Shown here: in pieces, positions 46,082 to 57,459 of the stretch
Numbering within the stretch: the first letter of the stretch is position 1
Layout of the letters: every line of letters begins with the position of its first letter
DNA from: Bedellia somnulentella
Taxonomy: Eukaryota; Arthropoda; Insecta; Lepidoptera; Bedelliidae
NCBI GenBank assembly: GCA_963576735.1
Contig: OY755170.1
Coordinates: forward strand, 11,888,567 to 11,952,566
Direction of reading: 5' to 3'
Length of the DNA: 64,000 nucleotides
The notes under the pieces: generated by a model
What the model was told of the DNA's origin: nothing
Database searches by the model: none
Seen by the model: the letters and a program-made list of their open reading frames with translations, nothing else
Made by a program: the position numbers and the translations under genes

Positions 46082-46180
46082 CCATGGCAATGAAACAAGA
46101 GTACATGGAAATGAAACACGTGTGCACGGAAATGAATCAAGCGTCCACGGCAATGAAAGATCTGTACCACGGGAATGAAA
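46082..46180 (+). repeat. 21-bp phased repeat array, left cluster
   Basis: Five copies of a CCAYGGNAATGAAW motif. The GG dinucleotides lie at 46086, 46107, 46128, 46149 and 46171, that is, at steps of 21, 21, 21 and 22 bp. The seven bases between motifs are not conserved. Confidence 0.9.
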
Positions 46181-46265
46181 AAGCCATATTCAGATATTAT
46201 TATTTTTGCAGTGAATGTCTACCTTAATTGAATTAACTAAACATTTGTCAATTATTTTTAACATT

Positions 46266-46311
46266 GTTTGTCTCAGACATAGGCCTCCTTCAATGATCTC
46301 TGAGACAAACA
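46266..46311. repeat. Short hairpin
   Basis: GTTTGTCTCAGA at the left and TCTGAGACAAAC at the right form 12-bp perfect arms. Confidence 0.7.
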
Positions 46312-46523
46312 GTCCTGTGCTTTTCTTGTTTACCATCTTGTCTGATGATCAACTTTTTTTTAATTGTATTGTATTTATTCTGTATATATATAAAAAAAAG
46401 TTAAATAAAACAAAGTTATCGGAATCAAAGTAGGTAACGTACTATTATTTATTTAAATTGTAAAATAACTAGATTGTCAAAAATAAAATAGACAGGTAGT
46501 TATACAAAATATCATTTTTAAAC

Positions 46524-46751
46524 GGTGAGGGAAAACATCGTGAGGAAACCCACATGGCTGAGTTGTACTTAGTCATGTGACAGTGTATTCGTACAAAACG
46601 GCGATAGGCCTGCCCCCTATCACGTGAGTACACTGTCCATGCAAAACGTGGGTACTCTGAACACCAGGTGACAAAGTCACGTGATGTTCAGAAGTATAAG
46701 TACCTCTGCCAACCCCTTCGGGGATATTCGGCGTGAACGTTTATGTTATGT
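46524..46751 (+). mobile_element. SINE family C with 14-bp target duplication
   Basis: TATCATTTTTAAAC at 46510-46523 and 46752-46765. Starts inside the family at GGTGAGGGAAAACATCGTGA, so it lacks the tRNA-like head. Ends with GTTATGTTATGTTA. Perfect duplication and clean body suggest a young insertion between the two 21-bp array clusters. Confidence 0.92.
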
Positions 46752-47511
46752 TATGTTATCATTTTTAAACACTTACAACACAAATTTTGTTTTTAAATCC
46801 AAAGCTGAACAAGGCACATTTTTTTAAAACTAAGACAAATTTAAGAACCTAGAGGACGTTTTACTGGCAATAATCACAGCCCATTATTATCAAAAAGAGT
46901 AATACTATAATTATCTTATTTTTCATCTTTTGTCAAGTAAATATAAAAAGTCATAAGCTTAAAACTTATTGATAATCTTTATCAATTGCACAATCTTTGT
47001 ATTATGTTATTTTTTGGCGTTGCTTTAGCTCAGCCAATCTTTTTCTTTCTTTTCTCTCCTCTTCGGTTAATTTTTGTTTGGACATCACGACACCTTCAAA
47101 TAAGCAGCCCATTATTATCATCATCTAAAGAATATGTGTGAGTGAGCGATTTAGGTCTACTAGGTATTTCATGACGATGAATTAACATTTCATTTATAAG
47201 TTTTAAGATACCTCTGAGTTTGATGTATCAAATAAAATAAATCTGTCATATTTTTTTCGATTCCTATACTAATTGTCCGTACTGATAGCGCTAATTAAAA
47301 AGGCGGTCGAAAAATTTTATAAATTTTGAAGCCTAGTATAAAATATCTTCCTTAACACGGATCTTATAATATTGTCTCATTGTCATATAATACCTTGTAT
47401 TAACTATGAGCTCATAGTAAGCTTGAAAGCATAATTTTGTTAAATACGTAAAAAATCCATGAGACCTGTTTTGTTATTCGCTATTACTGTAATACTTTAG
47501 ATTTAATCATA

Positions 47512-47640
47512 CCATGGTAATGAAAAAATTGATTATGGGAATGAAACACTAAGCCACGGAAATGAATCACCAGGCCATGGAAGTGAATGACTATGCCATG
47601 GAAATGAAAAATCAGGTCACGGCAATGAAATTCTTTTCAT
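47512..47640 (+). repeat. 21-bp phased repeat array, right cluster
   Basis: Six motif copies with GG at 47516, 47537, 47558, 47579, 47600 and 47621, exactly 21 bp apart. Looser copies follow at about 47683 and 47706, single ones at about 47862, 48046 and 48245, and an inverted one at about 47658. Confidence 0.92.
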
Positions 47641-48745
47641 TTTAGTGGCTGTTTTTTCATTTCCATAGCAAATTTTGACCACGGAAACCATGAAAATGAA
47701 AGCATGGCAATGAAAAACAAGGCAAAAATGTTAAATTACTTATAACTTATTTATTATTCGAATGATTAAATACTAAACATACATCCATAATAGAAATAGT
47801 GTTCTATTGAATACCTTTACAAGAAGACAATCTTTCAAAAACATAAGTTATACCTACCCATGGCAATGAAAGAGAAAATGACGAGTAACGAAAAAAAATT
47901 ATACTTACATTTAAGGCGCGAAAACTCAGATACTTATGTACTTCCTCCTACGTTGAGCAATTGGGCGGCACTAAGACGTAACGTTTAGCGCAGAGTGGGG
48001 GTGAATAAAGTCTTTTAATAAAATTATATTCCTAAATAAGTATAGGGCATGGTAATGAATGGTGTTCCTGGGACAAATGAGTTTGTAGTAAGTATTAGTT
48101 GTATTGTTTCAATATTTGAATAAACGTTTTTCGCAACGATACTACAACTATTCAAGTAACAAATAAAGCTATGTTTTTGTAAAAACAACCAATAGATTTT
48201 TTTCAATAAGCTATAATTCACGTCAAGGTGGCGTACGGACAACCTCGGAAATGAAAAATTTAGAGGTTTAATGTTTTTTTGTGGAATATCTATTAGTCCT
48301 ATAACTAAAATATTTATGGCTCCGCATAGATTACTATTTCATCTCATTAGAAAAAAATATTTAAAAGTTATAACTACGTCTTTTTGTATGGATTTCATCG
48401 ATGCCATGTTATAAATGGCCCCGGGAAATTCACTCATTAGCATTATCGTTGTTAGTAAAAATCCCACAACGCTGATTAAACGTTGAGAGTAAAAATCTAA
48501 CAAGTCTGAAGACTTAGACACAAAGTACTTGACTTATAGATTACAGCAACCGGTTGATGCTTGAAATATTGATCATGCCGCATGTAACATATAAAAATTG
48601 TGAGGTTAAGGGAAATAGAGGGACCGCTCGAGGGTTAAAATAAAAGAAAGCACATGATTTGATAAAGACGAAGGCTCAGTTCTGAGTTGAACGACGAAGA
48701 AGTCCGCATGGCTATTGTGTCCTTGGTAAAGACAACAAATTAAAA

Positions 48746-49273
48746 AAATTAATAGTTTAAAAAACACTAAAAAACACGCTTTTATAAGTGCACTTAAAAG
48801 TCAAAAATAAATTACGGGTCGTTCAAGTTGTCTCTATTTCTGGGCTGAAGTGTAAACTATGTGCTTTTAATTATAATATTTGATAGTAAAAGCGTGGGGC
48901 GCTGGAAAAGGAAAGATTTTTTGTTAACCTTGCTAAGAAATCAAGTTAAGCGATGTTTCGGGAAGCAGGTTACAGAGATCGGCACTCTAACTAGAGTTGC
49001 AGCACCACTAGTTGGAGGCTCTATATTAAACAGTCTGTTCAAAGTACTAGTCAACAGTAGCAAAATGTAGAGTTTTTGTTCGTGTATTTGTTTACAAGAA
49101 AGTTTTTCCTGCTCCAGCACCCCACGCTTTTACAATCAAATATTATAATTAAAAGCACATAGTTTACACTTCAGCCCAGAAATAGAGACAACTTGAACGA
49201 CCCGTAATTTATTTTTGACTTTTAAGTGCACTTATAAAAGCGTGTTTTTTAGTGTTTTTTAAACTATTAATTT
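48746..49273. mobile_element. Foldback element with ~180-bp arms
   Basis: 48746-48926 is repeated in reverse complement at 49092-49273 (AACACGCTTTTATAAGTGCA, ACGGGTCGTTCAAGTTGTCT, AAAAGCGTGGGG). The arms differ at few positions. The 165-bp centre contains no clear gene; the 69-residue ORF there is not recognisable. Confidence 0.85.
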
Positions 49274-49331
49274 ATTTTATGCTTTTTAGTCTTTGCTAAT
49301 GGCATATTTTAAACATCCATATTATTGTATT

Positions 49332-49800
49332 CAGACCTTGAAACCTAATCGTGGTCAAAGTTCGTTTCGTGGTCAAAGTTCATTACAAGACCTTTCTAAC
49401 AAGTCCAAATACGGCTATAATACGATCATCTATCATTAAGTTCCAGTTAATATCTTCCGGCTCCATCATCAGATGAGCTCGACAGTACCATATTATTGTA
49501 TTCAGACCTTAAAACCTAATCGTGGTCAAGGTTCAGTACAAGACCTTTCTAACAAGTCCAAACACGGCTATGATACGATATTTCATCATGGAATGCTAGT
49601 GCCTATCTTCCGGCTTCATCATCAGACCTTGAAACCTAATCATGGTCAATGTTCATTACAAGACCTTTTTAACAAGTCCAAACACGGCTATGATACGATC
49701 ATCCATCATGAGGTTCCAGTTCATATCTTCCGGCTCCATCATCAGATCAGCTCGACAGTACCATATTATTGTATTGTCATCGAAATCACATACAACTGCC
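49332..49800. repeat. Three irregular tandem units
   Basis: CAGACCTTGAAACCTAATCG starts units at 49332, 49503 and 49623. Each contains ACAAGACCTTTCTAACAAGT and ATCTTCCGGCTCCATCATCA; the middle unit is shorter (120 against 171 bp) because it lacks the AGCTCGACAGTACCATATTA part. The 112-residue ORF across it reflects this repetition. Confidence 0.8.
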
Positions 49801-50298
49801 AATTTTCATAACGCTATGACCTTTAGAAGATGGTTAAATTAGTTTTCTTAGATTTGATTACATAGTTACATACATACAGGTCGACCTAATAAAAGCGTGT
49901 TAATTAGATGTCTTATTCACTATTTCTCTCTTTACAGCTACTACGTATAACATTAATCACTACATTACTTAATATGATGTTCCAGATTTTAGTATATTTT
50001 TGCGTTTAGCCTCAATACGATCAAGTTTGCTGTGTAGTGTCGGCTTAGAATAGCACTACCCCATCTCTTCCCGTGGGTGTCGTAGAAGTCGACTAAGGGA
50101 CTAGGGCTTTTCCATCTTCGCCCTTACACCAATCCAAGGTCTACCGCGCCGAGGGATGCATGGCCAGGGGTGAGCCTGGTCGCTAGCGTGCCGCCGTCCC
50201 GGAGCTTGGTGCACTCCGGGTACTAAATAACCTTACCTAGTCAAGCGGGGCTCTGGCTAGGTGGACAGTTTACTTCCCTTGCTTCTCGTGGGTCCAAT

Positions 50299-51125
50299 AT
50301 GTGTTCGAATTCTAATAAACACGGAGGCGGCGATGTAGCTCGCCACTCATCACGCCATGGTTTCTCACGGGGCGAAAAGTGGGCTAAAGAGACCCGCTTC
50401 AGTACGATGAATGTATGTGGAGGAATGTTTGAAAAATTAAATGAAGTATGTATGATTATGAATGAGAGAAAACTGGATTTTCTATGTTTAAATGAGACGA
50501 AGCGTAAGGGAAAGGAAGTTTCACAACTTGGCAACATCACAGCAATCTGGTCTGGAGTCGCTGACAATGACCGAGCTAGCCAAGGAGTGGGACTTCTAAT
50601 ATCTGAAAGGATGGCTCAGTGTATGAAAGATTACGAATGTGTGAGTCCAAGGCTCCTGTGGATTAAGGTGAAATTGGGACTAGTCCGGATGCGCATAATT
50701 TGCGTTTATGCTCCGGACATGTCTAAATCCCTATCCGAGAGGGAGGAGTTTTGGAATCTGTTAGACGATGTTGTGAATGGGTGTGATCAGAATGAGAGAC
50801 TTATAATGTTAGGAGATTTTAATGGCTGGGTTGGTGTGTCACGCAACGGTTGCGAAAGAGTTTTAGGAAAGTTTGGCGATCAAAGGATGAATGAGAATGG
50901 TGAGAAATTGATTGAGGTATGTTTGGAGAGGAATCTTTGTGTTACAAACACGTTGTTTAAACACAAAGATATCCATATGTATACAAGACAGAGGGGAAGC
51001 GAGAGAAGTATGATTGATTTTGTGATAGTTGATGAAAGGCTGAGAGCCACCACCAGGTCGATGACACCAGGGTCTATAGGGGCACGAACGTTGGCACAGA
51101 TCACTTTCTCGTTATATCACGATTA
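50299..51125 (+). pseudogene. RTE polyprotein, endonuclease part
   Basis: Starts MCSNSNKHGGGDVARHSSRH. Endonuclease motifs of the apurinic type are visible: LDFLCLNETK (catalytic Glu), VGLLIS, ICVYAPD, LIMLGDFNGWVG and SMIDFVIVDERL. Here the frame runs out at 51125, but the proper continuation (DTRVYRG, GTDHFLVISRL) is in another frame from about 51063. A small indel near 51040-51062 is therefore the break. Confidence 0.88.
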
Positions 51126-53407
51126 AGGGGTCTGTGTACGCGTTGGCGTCACAGGCCTAAAGTGTCAACAACGGATTTTGCGAAAATAAAAGTGGAAAAA
51201 CTGCAAGAAGATGAAAATATCAGAGATGAATATGTGAGAAAATTGGATGATAGACTAAGTTGCGTGGAGATGAAGGATGAAATGGAAATAGAAGAAGTAT
51301 GGGATGTGCTCAAATCGACGATGGTTGAATGTGCGACGGAAGTTTGTGGTGTGTGTAAAAGGTCAAATAGACCACCAACAAGTTGGTGGGATAAAGTTGT
51401 GAAAGAGGCGGTTGGAGATAAGAAGAAAGCGTGGTTAGATTTACTAGCGATTAAAGCTAGTAAACGGATGAATGCGAGTGTAACTGACGATGTAGTGCAG
51501 AAAAGTGAAGATGAATATAAGAGAGTTAAGAATGAGGTGAAGAAGAAAATAGAAAAGAAAAAGCGGGATTTGCAAGAGTGGTGTGAGAGGAAACTTTCTG
51601 ATAATTTCCGGAATAACCAAAAGTTATTCTGGAAGTATATCCGGAAGGAAAAGGGAGTTTCCCAAAACACGAGAGTGAGTGTAATAAGAGATGAACAGGG
51701 TGAATTGGCGACGGATGAAAGTAGCATGAAACGGGTATGGAAGAATTATTTTGAGAGACTGTTTGAAAAAGAGGATGCATCCATTTCTTCGCCAATCGAC
51801 AGTAATGTTGATTGGAACGAAGAGATGGGTGATTTCAGAGACAGTGAGATTAGTATGGAAGAAATAATGAAAGCAATGAAAAGTATGAAAGTAGGGAAGG
51901 CGGCAGGGTATGATAGGATTACTATCGAAATGCTGAGGGCTGGTAAAGGGTTGGTGGCTTCTTGGTTGTACTTCCTTTTCTAAAAATGCTGGTCGAGTGG
52001 CAAAGTTCCTCGAGACTGGTGCAAGGCGGTGATTGTGCCTCTATATAAAGGAAAGGGGTCACACCAAGAGGCTAAAAACTACCGCGGCATCAGCTTACTC
52101 AGCATTGTTGGTAAATTGTATGCTAAGGTACTGATTGAAAGAGTGATGAATGAAATTGATGAGAAAATATGGGATGTGCAAGCGGGATTTAGGAAAGGAA
52201 TGGGATGTATGGATCAAATCTTCTCTCTAAGGAGCATCACAGAAAAGTTCTTAGCTAAGAACCAAAAGGTGTATTGCTCCTTCATTGATTTAGAGAAGGC
52301 GTATGATAGGGTGGTAAGAAAGTGTTTATGGGAGGTGTTATCCAAGTTCGGTTTGGGGAGTCAACTTATACGTGCATTGGTATCACTCTATGAGGATTCT
52401 AGTGCATGTGTAAGAGTAAACGGGGAAAACACTGACTGGTTCGGAATCTCTAGGGGTGTCCGACAGGGATGTGTAGCTTCTCCGTGGCTCTTCAATTTGT
52501 TCATGGATGACTGTTTGACAGAGTTGCGTGAAAGTGATTATGGACTAAGGATGGGTGGATTCATCATTAAATGCCTCTTGTATGCTGACGATCAAGTGAT
52601 ACTTGCATCATCGGCAGAAGAGTTGCAAGAGATGATGAATATTGCATGTGAGTCTTTTGTAAGAAAGGGAATGAGGGTGAATGTGGATAAGACCAAAACG
52701 ATGGTTTTTGAGAGACAGGAAGATGTGACAGAATGCGTGATTGCGATTGATGGTAAGGATGTGGAACAGGTGAAGGAGTTTGTATATCTGGGAAGTTTGT
52801 TTACAAGGAATGGAAAATGTGATAAAGACATTGAAAGAAGAGTGAAAAAGGGTAATGCGGTAAATGGAGCAATGAATAGCCTAATGATCAGTCAATCGGT
52901 GTCTGAAAAGGCCCGAATGGCGGTGCATGATGCTGTTCTTGTTCCTACGCTTATGTATGGAAGCGAATGTTGGGTGTGGCAGAAAAAGCATGAGAGCAGA
53001 GTGAATGCAGTAGAGATGAGGTCCCTCAGAAAAATTTGTAATGTTAGATTGTGTGACCGAGTGAGAAATAGTGTTATTCGTGAAAAGTGTGGTGTGAAAG
53101 ATGATATTGTAAGAAAGATAGAAAAAGGAATGTTGAGATGGTTTGGGCACAGAGAGAGGATGGATTATAGAAAATTGGTAAAAGGGATCTATAGAGCTAG
53201 TGTGGATGGTAATGTTAGTAGAGGACGACCACGGAGAACACACTTGGACCAAATTGAGAGTGTGCTCAAAAAGGCTGGCGTCCGAAGTTTGAAGAATAAA
53301 AGAGCATGTATGAAAAGATTGATGGATGTAAACGAAGCTAGAGAGGTTTGTCAGGATCGTACGAAGTGGCGATCGATAGTCTCTGCCTACCCCAATGGGA
53401 ATTAATG
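51063..53407 (+). pseudogene. RTE polyprotein, linker and reverse transcriptase
   Basis: One frame throughout, with a single TAA at 51981-51983 (between SWLYFLF and KCW). Reverse transcriptase motifs: KNYRGISLLSIVGKLYAK, QAGFRKG, FIDLEKAYDRV (motif A), GVRQGCVASPWLFNLFMD, and LLYADDQVIL (YADD active site). The C-terminal part has VYLGSLFTRNGKCDKDIERR, MYGSECWVWQKKHE and MLRWFGHRERMD. The last codons run into the shared 3' tail (AYPNGN, then stop). Confidence 0.92.
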
Positions 53408-53459
53408 GCGTGAGTATATGTATGTATGTACGATCAAGTATTATAAATTTTATGTAGTT

Positions 53460-53500
53460 CATCATCATCATCAGCCTATAGACGTCCACTGCTGGACACA
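53460..53500 (+). repeat. Common lepidopteran CATCATCATCAGCC repeat
   Basis: TCATCATCATCAGCCTATAG followed by ACGTCCACTGCTGGACA; a short piece of a widespread moth repeat lying 20 bases beyond the RTE target duplication. Confidence 0.6.
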
Positions 53501-54400
53501 CACAAAATACATCTGTATGGGTATTTTTTCGACGACTGATGAGCCTAATCAATATTGTTTAAAATACATTATGAAGCTTTGTATTAAATTGTAATTGCAA
53601 AACAAATAAAAAGGGTACGTTTCAAAATTGAATTTGCATAAAATGGGTGGAATCAAATATACCTACATTAGTTTTTAAATTTCAAGAATGCGTGAATATT
53701 GTAGTAGTAGCATTAGTAAATTACTTATTGATTATACAAAAGTTATGGATTTCAATTTTATTTTATTTTTATAAGTCATGTCAACCTATTATTATGTTTT
53801 TTGGTTCTTTCTATTTAGTTCCAAATGAGGATGAGGTATGTTACCCAAAACTGCTGAAAAGTCGTAGGACGGCCAACATAATCAGGTTCACGTACTCCAA
53901 TTGTAAGATAGAAAAAATCCGCTTGTTTTTGTAGTTACCATTTATTTTGTTAAAATATTTTATAATTAGTAATTGGCTATCAAGACGTTTATTCCTTTAA
54001 CTCATTAAGTCATCATTGGAGAGTCATAGTAAGTAATTACAAACGGTAATACTATAATTTGCATTTATACAGTATGTTTTTAACAATTTTATCAACATGA
54101 CATCTCAAAAAAACTGCTATACTGCTGATGTCTTAAGAACCATTTTCTATATCGAAAGAACTTTTTCTCTTCAGTTTGATCTGAAAGAGGTGATTCAAAA
54201 ATATTATTATTATATAAATATGAGTCTTAAATACCTAATTTCCTTTCAAGTAAAATGTAGCTAGGAAAAGACCGATAGCAATATCTTTCGCCGAACGAAC
54301 TTACTCATTAACGCACAATCGATTTTATTGATTGTAGTCACTGGTGGCAGCAGCATACTGAACAAATGACTAGCAATTTGGCTACTTCAGTACGATACAG
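53501..54400. other. No gene recognised
   Basis: AT-rich. The 95-residue ORF at 53647-53934 has no motif I can identify. Confidence 0.4.
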
Positions 54401-54987
54401 TGATAAAAATTGTCATAAGCGACACCGAATATATTGTTATCGACAAAGGTGATTGGGTAGAAGTGACAATTTCGGTGAACTGAGTCGACAGTTATAATTA
54501 ACAACCGACAGAGCGATTTAAAATAGGTTTATAGTAATGGGGTTTAAACGATAGATGAATTGTAAACAATCATCGGTTATAGGGTTAAAGCGACTCAGCG
54601 GAAGTTGCTAAAAAAATGTAATAAGGCATATGCGACAACAGTTTAACCAAACTTCAAGGAGTAATAGGATTCAACCGACCTAAAAAAATTAGAACGGATA
54701 TGGTAAACGGACATAAGTGACTTAAAAATATATATACGATTATGGAAAAACTAGATAAGTAACATGAATTCATAAACTGGTGAAAAGTAATAAGGCATAA
54801 CGATCATTGATTCGAAAATATGCTTTTTTTGCATTAGCACAACCGCCTTTCAGATAAAAATTGCCTAAAATGTGGTCGGTTACATCAAAATGCAATCCTA
54901 AAACTTTGTTTTTGGTCGCGGCGTAAGCGACAAAAATTCATCGTAGAGCTATAGGAGTAAGCGCATTCGATAGAGCTATTTTTTTTA

Positions 54988-55475
54988 AGCGGCCAGTACA
55001 CAATGGCGGACGATGGCCCACTGCTCGCCATCGCCACTGTGTACAGGGGGCAATGGTGCATGATGGCGGACAATTGCCGATCGTGGCGCGCAATGGCGAA
55101 GTTGTCGGTTTTCCGGGCACACTTCAAAGGAATCGTGGCGTAGCATGGCCGGTGGTGTTTCCACAATGGGCCATTGTTTAGTTCGTCACCGACCGCTCAT
55201 AGATACTTATACTTTTTTTTGGAATATTTTATTGCAAAATGTATTGATAATCACTATATGACGTAAAAATAACATAAATAGCGCCATAAATAAAATAAAT
55301 TACATACATAATAATAAATAAATAGCTGCAACCATAATTGCTTCGACGTCCGTCGCAAGTGGATTGCCAGGCAATAATGAGCAATGGGCCATTGTGTGAA
55401 CACCAATTGATCGTGGCCAACAATTGCCAATTGCGAAGCGTGGCCAATCGTCGGCCATTGTGTACTGGCCGCTTA
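54988..55475. mobile_element. Inverted-repeat MITE, tandem copy 1
   Basis: Ends are AAGCGGCCAGTACACAATGG and its complement CCATTGTGTACTGGCCGCTT, about 490 bp apart. Rich in CAATGG/CCATTG words. The interior has an AT-rich centre. TTA or TTAA borders both sides. Confidence 0.85.
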
Positions 55476-55974
55476 AAGCGGCCAGTACACAATGGCGGAC
55501 GATGGCCCACTGCTCGCCATCGCCACTGTGTACAGGGGGCAATGGTGCATGATGGCGGACAATTGCCGATCGTGGCGCGCAATGGCGCGCAATGGCGAAG
55601 TTGTCGGTTTTTCGGGCACACTTCAAAGGAATCGTGGCGTAGCATGGCCGGTGGTGTTTCCACAATGGGCCATTGTTTAGTTCGTCACTGACCGCTCATA
55701 GATACTTATACTTTTTTTGTAATATTTTTTTGCAAAATGTATTGATAATCACTACATGACGTAAAAATAACATAAATAGCGCCATAAATAAAATAAATTA
55801 CATACATAATAATAAATAAATAGCTGCAACCATAATTACTTCGACGTCCGTCGCAAGTGGATTGCCAGGCAGTAATGAGCAATGGGCCATTGTGTGAACA
55901 CCAATTGATCGTGGCCTACAATTGCCAATGGCGAAGCGTGGCCCATCGTCGGCCATTGTGTACTGGCCGCTTAA
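55476..55974. mobile_element. Inverted-repeat MITE, tandem copy 2
   Basis: Follows copy 1 in the same orientation with no unrelated DNA between them (GGCCGCTTAAAGCGGCC at the joint). It differs mainly by a 10-base duplication (GCGCAATGGC) near 55580 and a handful of substitutions. The 117- to 144-residue ORFs on both strands are by-products of the repeats. Confidence 0.88.
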
Positions 55975-56068
55975 CATTTAGGTAACAAGTCGTTTAGTCT
56001 GTGGTAAGTCGTCTGCGAGGAAGCACGTCATAGGCAACATCAATTAAATTATCGAAAGAAAAACGAAT

Positions 56069-56142
56069 ATGCCGAAGTGCGCGTTACATCGTTGTAAATC
56101 CAAATATGGAGCGCAAGCAGAAGAACAAATCAGTTTATTTTC
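56069..56142 (+). pseudogene. THAP-domain exon 1 of the P-like element
   Basis: MPKCALHRCKSKYG begins a THAP zinc-finger, with Cys4 and Cys9 as the first two ligands of the C2CH site. The exon ends in two bases of a Ser codon before GTAACT. The next exon at 57250 completes the codon in phase. Confidence 0.8.
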
Positions 56143-56652
56143 GTAACTATTTATATTTTTAATCATTTATTTTAACTGTTTCATTTTATATTTTTTAGAA
56201 ATAACTGGAATATATTTTGTAATTTAAAACAGCGCCATCTATTGTTGAGTAGATTCACTAATTCATTGAAGTCAATTCAGAGGTCTCAAACCTTTATCTA
56301 CTGTGGTCAAGCGAGAGTCGAGCGAGCGACGCCAAGCTAACACTTTTTCATATTAAAAAAAAACCAGTGACTTAAACATTTTAAAACTTGTTCAGTTCGT
56401 CAATCAATCTAACTTAATTCCCGTAAATTTAAAAAAAGTCAATTGTTCCAAAGTTCGTCGTTTTTTCAAGTAAACTATGTATTAATGTAGTGGTATTGAC
56501 AGCGTGTCGTTTGGTTGAATGCGATTTTCAGAGCAACGCAATTTCGAATGACTGATAATCACTACGATATCGTTTAAAACTGAACGATCCACGTTGCTTG
56601 TTCCGCGTGTCGCTATACTTAAAAAGCTAATTCTTGTAGGTTTCATAAAGAA

Positions 56653-56774
56653 CATAACATAACATAAACGTTCACGCCGAATATCCCCGAAGGGGTTGGC
56701 AGAGGTACTAATACTTCTGAACATCACGTGACTTTGTCACCTGGTGTTCAGAGTACCCACGTTTTGCATGGGTG
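56653..56774 (-). mobile_element. SINE family C with 14-bp target duplication
   Basis: GGTTTCATAAAGAA at 56639-56652 and 56775-56788, perfect. The element is a 122-bp 5'-truncated copy with an (ATAAC)n tail, sitting in the intron of the THAP gene. Confidence 0.93.
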
Positions 56775-57249
56775 GGTTTCATAAAGAAATTTGTTGAATA
56801 TGTAGTATAGATGTATTTAGTATACCTACTTGCATTTTGATGAACCAGCCAAATGTTTACTACCCCTGCTCAGCAGTGTAAGAATAGGGATGGGAATATT
56901 ATTTAATTTGGGTTGTTGTATTTCTACTATATTTTAAAATTTGCAAAGTAATTTAAAATTTAGTTATAAGTTTAAATTACTGAATTGATGTTTTAATAAA
57001 AAAATATAACGTTTTTCAATTAAATATTGTTTGATTATTCTATTGTCTATACAGAAAATAAGACTATGACGAATTTGCAATAACCAAAATAATCCACTCC
57101 TTAAAATTATAGTTGTGACGAATTTATTTACACATAGAATTTTGTGGGACGAATTTAATTTGTGATGAATTAAAAACAACCCTTTAATTTTAAGTCAATG
57201 AGGTACTTTTATGGCGTTAAGTCATAGACAAATGTTTCTGTTATTGTAG

Positions 57250-57459
57250 ATTTCCACCAAAGAGTAGTGAATCTCGCGAAAGTTGGACAAAATATGTTCA
57301 GAGAGAGCATAGAGAGGATGATTGGCTTCCCTCAACGGCATCAAAACTATGCTCAAAGCAGTTTAAAATTACTGATATGTATTTTGGAAAAACTGGTCGT
57401 GTTGTTTTAAAAATAGGATCAATACCTTATGCGATAATAATCCAAACGAAAAGCAATTT
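57250..57459 (+). pseudogene. THAP-domain exon 2, cut by a MITE
   Basis: SFPPKSSESRESWTKYVQRE continues the THAP domain with its invariant Trp, then KLCSKQF and GSIPYAI (the Pro-containing end motif). The fourth zinc ligand should be His in C-x2-H, but here it is Gln (codon CAG), so metal binding is probably lost. The frame is interrupted at about 57459 by the MITE; the flanking sequence resumes after it. Confidence 0.78.

Larger units (their letters stand above)
50026..53428 (+). mobile_element. Full-length RTE-clade retrotransposon
   Basis: A 3.4-kb element with a perfect 11-bp target duplication TACGATCAAGT at 50015-50025 and 53429-53439. The 5' end (GCTGTGTAGTGTCGGCTTAG) equals the SINE A head; the 3' end is GGCGTGAGTATATGTATGTA. 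The 273-base leader precedes a single coding region for an endonuclease and reverse transcriptase, as in RTE elements. It has one frameshift and one stop, so it is nearly intact. Neighbour relics at 25300, 33941, 42912 and 59853 are the same family. Confidence 0.93.

Noticed and set aside
46082..46180. Coding exon for a heptad-repeat protein
   Set aside because: The variable motif base is a second codon position, the right cluster contains a stop and one copy is inverted, so DNA-level repetition explains it better.
46082..47640. CRISPR-like array
   Set aside because: The repeats are short and degenerate, the spacing is 21 bp with 7-base gaps, and the DNA is eukaryotic.
50880..53552. Long minus-strand ORFs (for example 192 and 223 residues) opposite the RTE
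   Set aside because: They are antisense to the endonuclease and reverse transcriptase frames, which carry all the motifs.
55229..55691. ORFs of 117 to 144 residues on both strands
   Set aside because: They fall within a tandem MITE with inverted ends and recur in copy 1; they reflect CAATGG-rich repetition.
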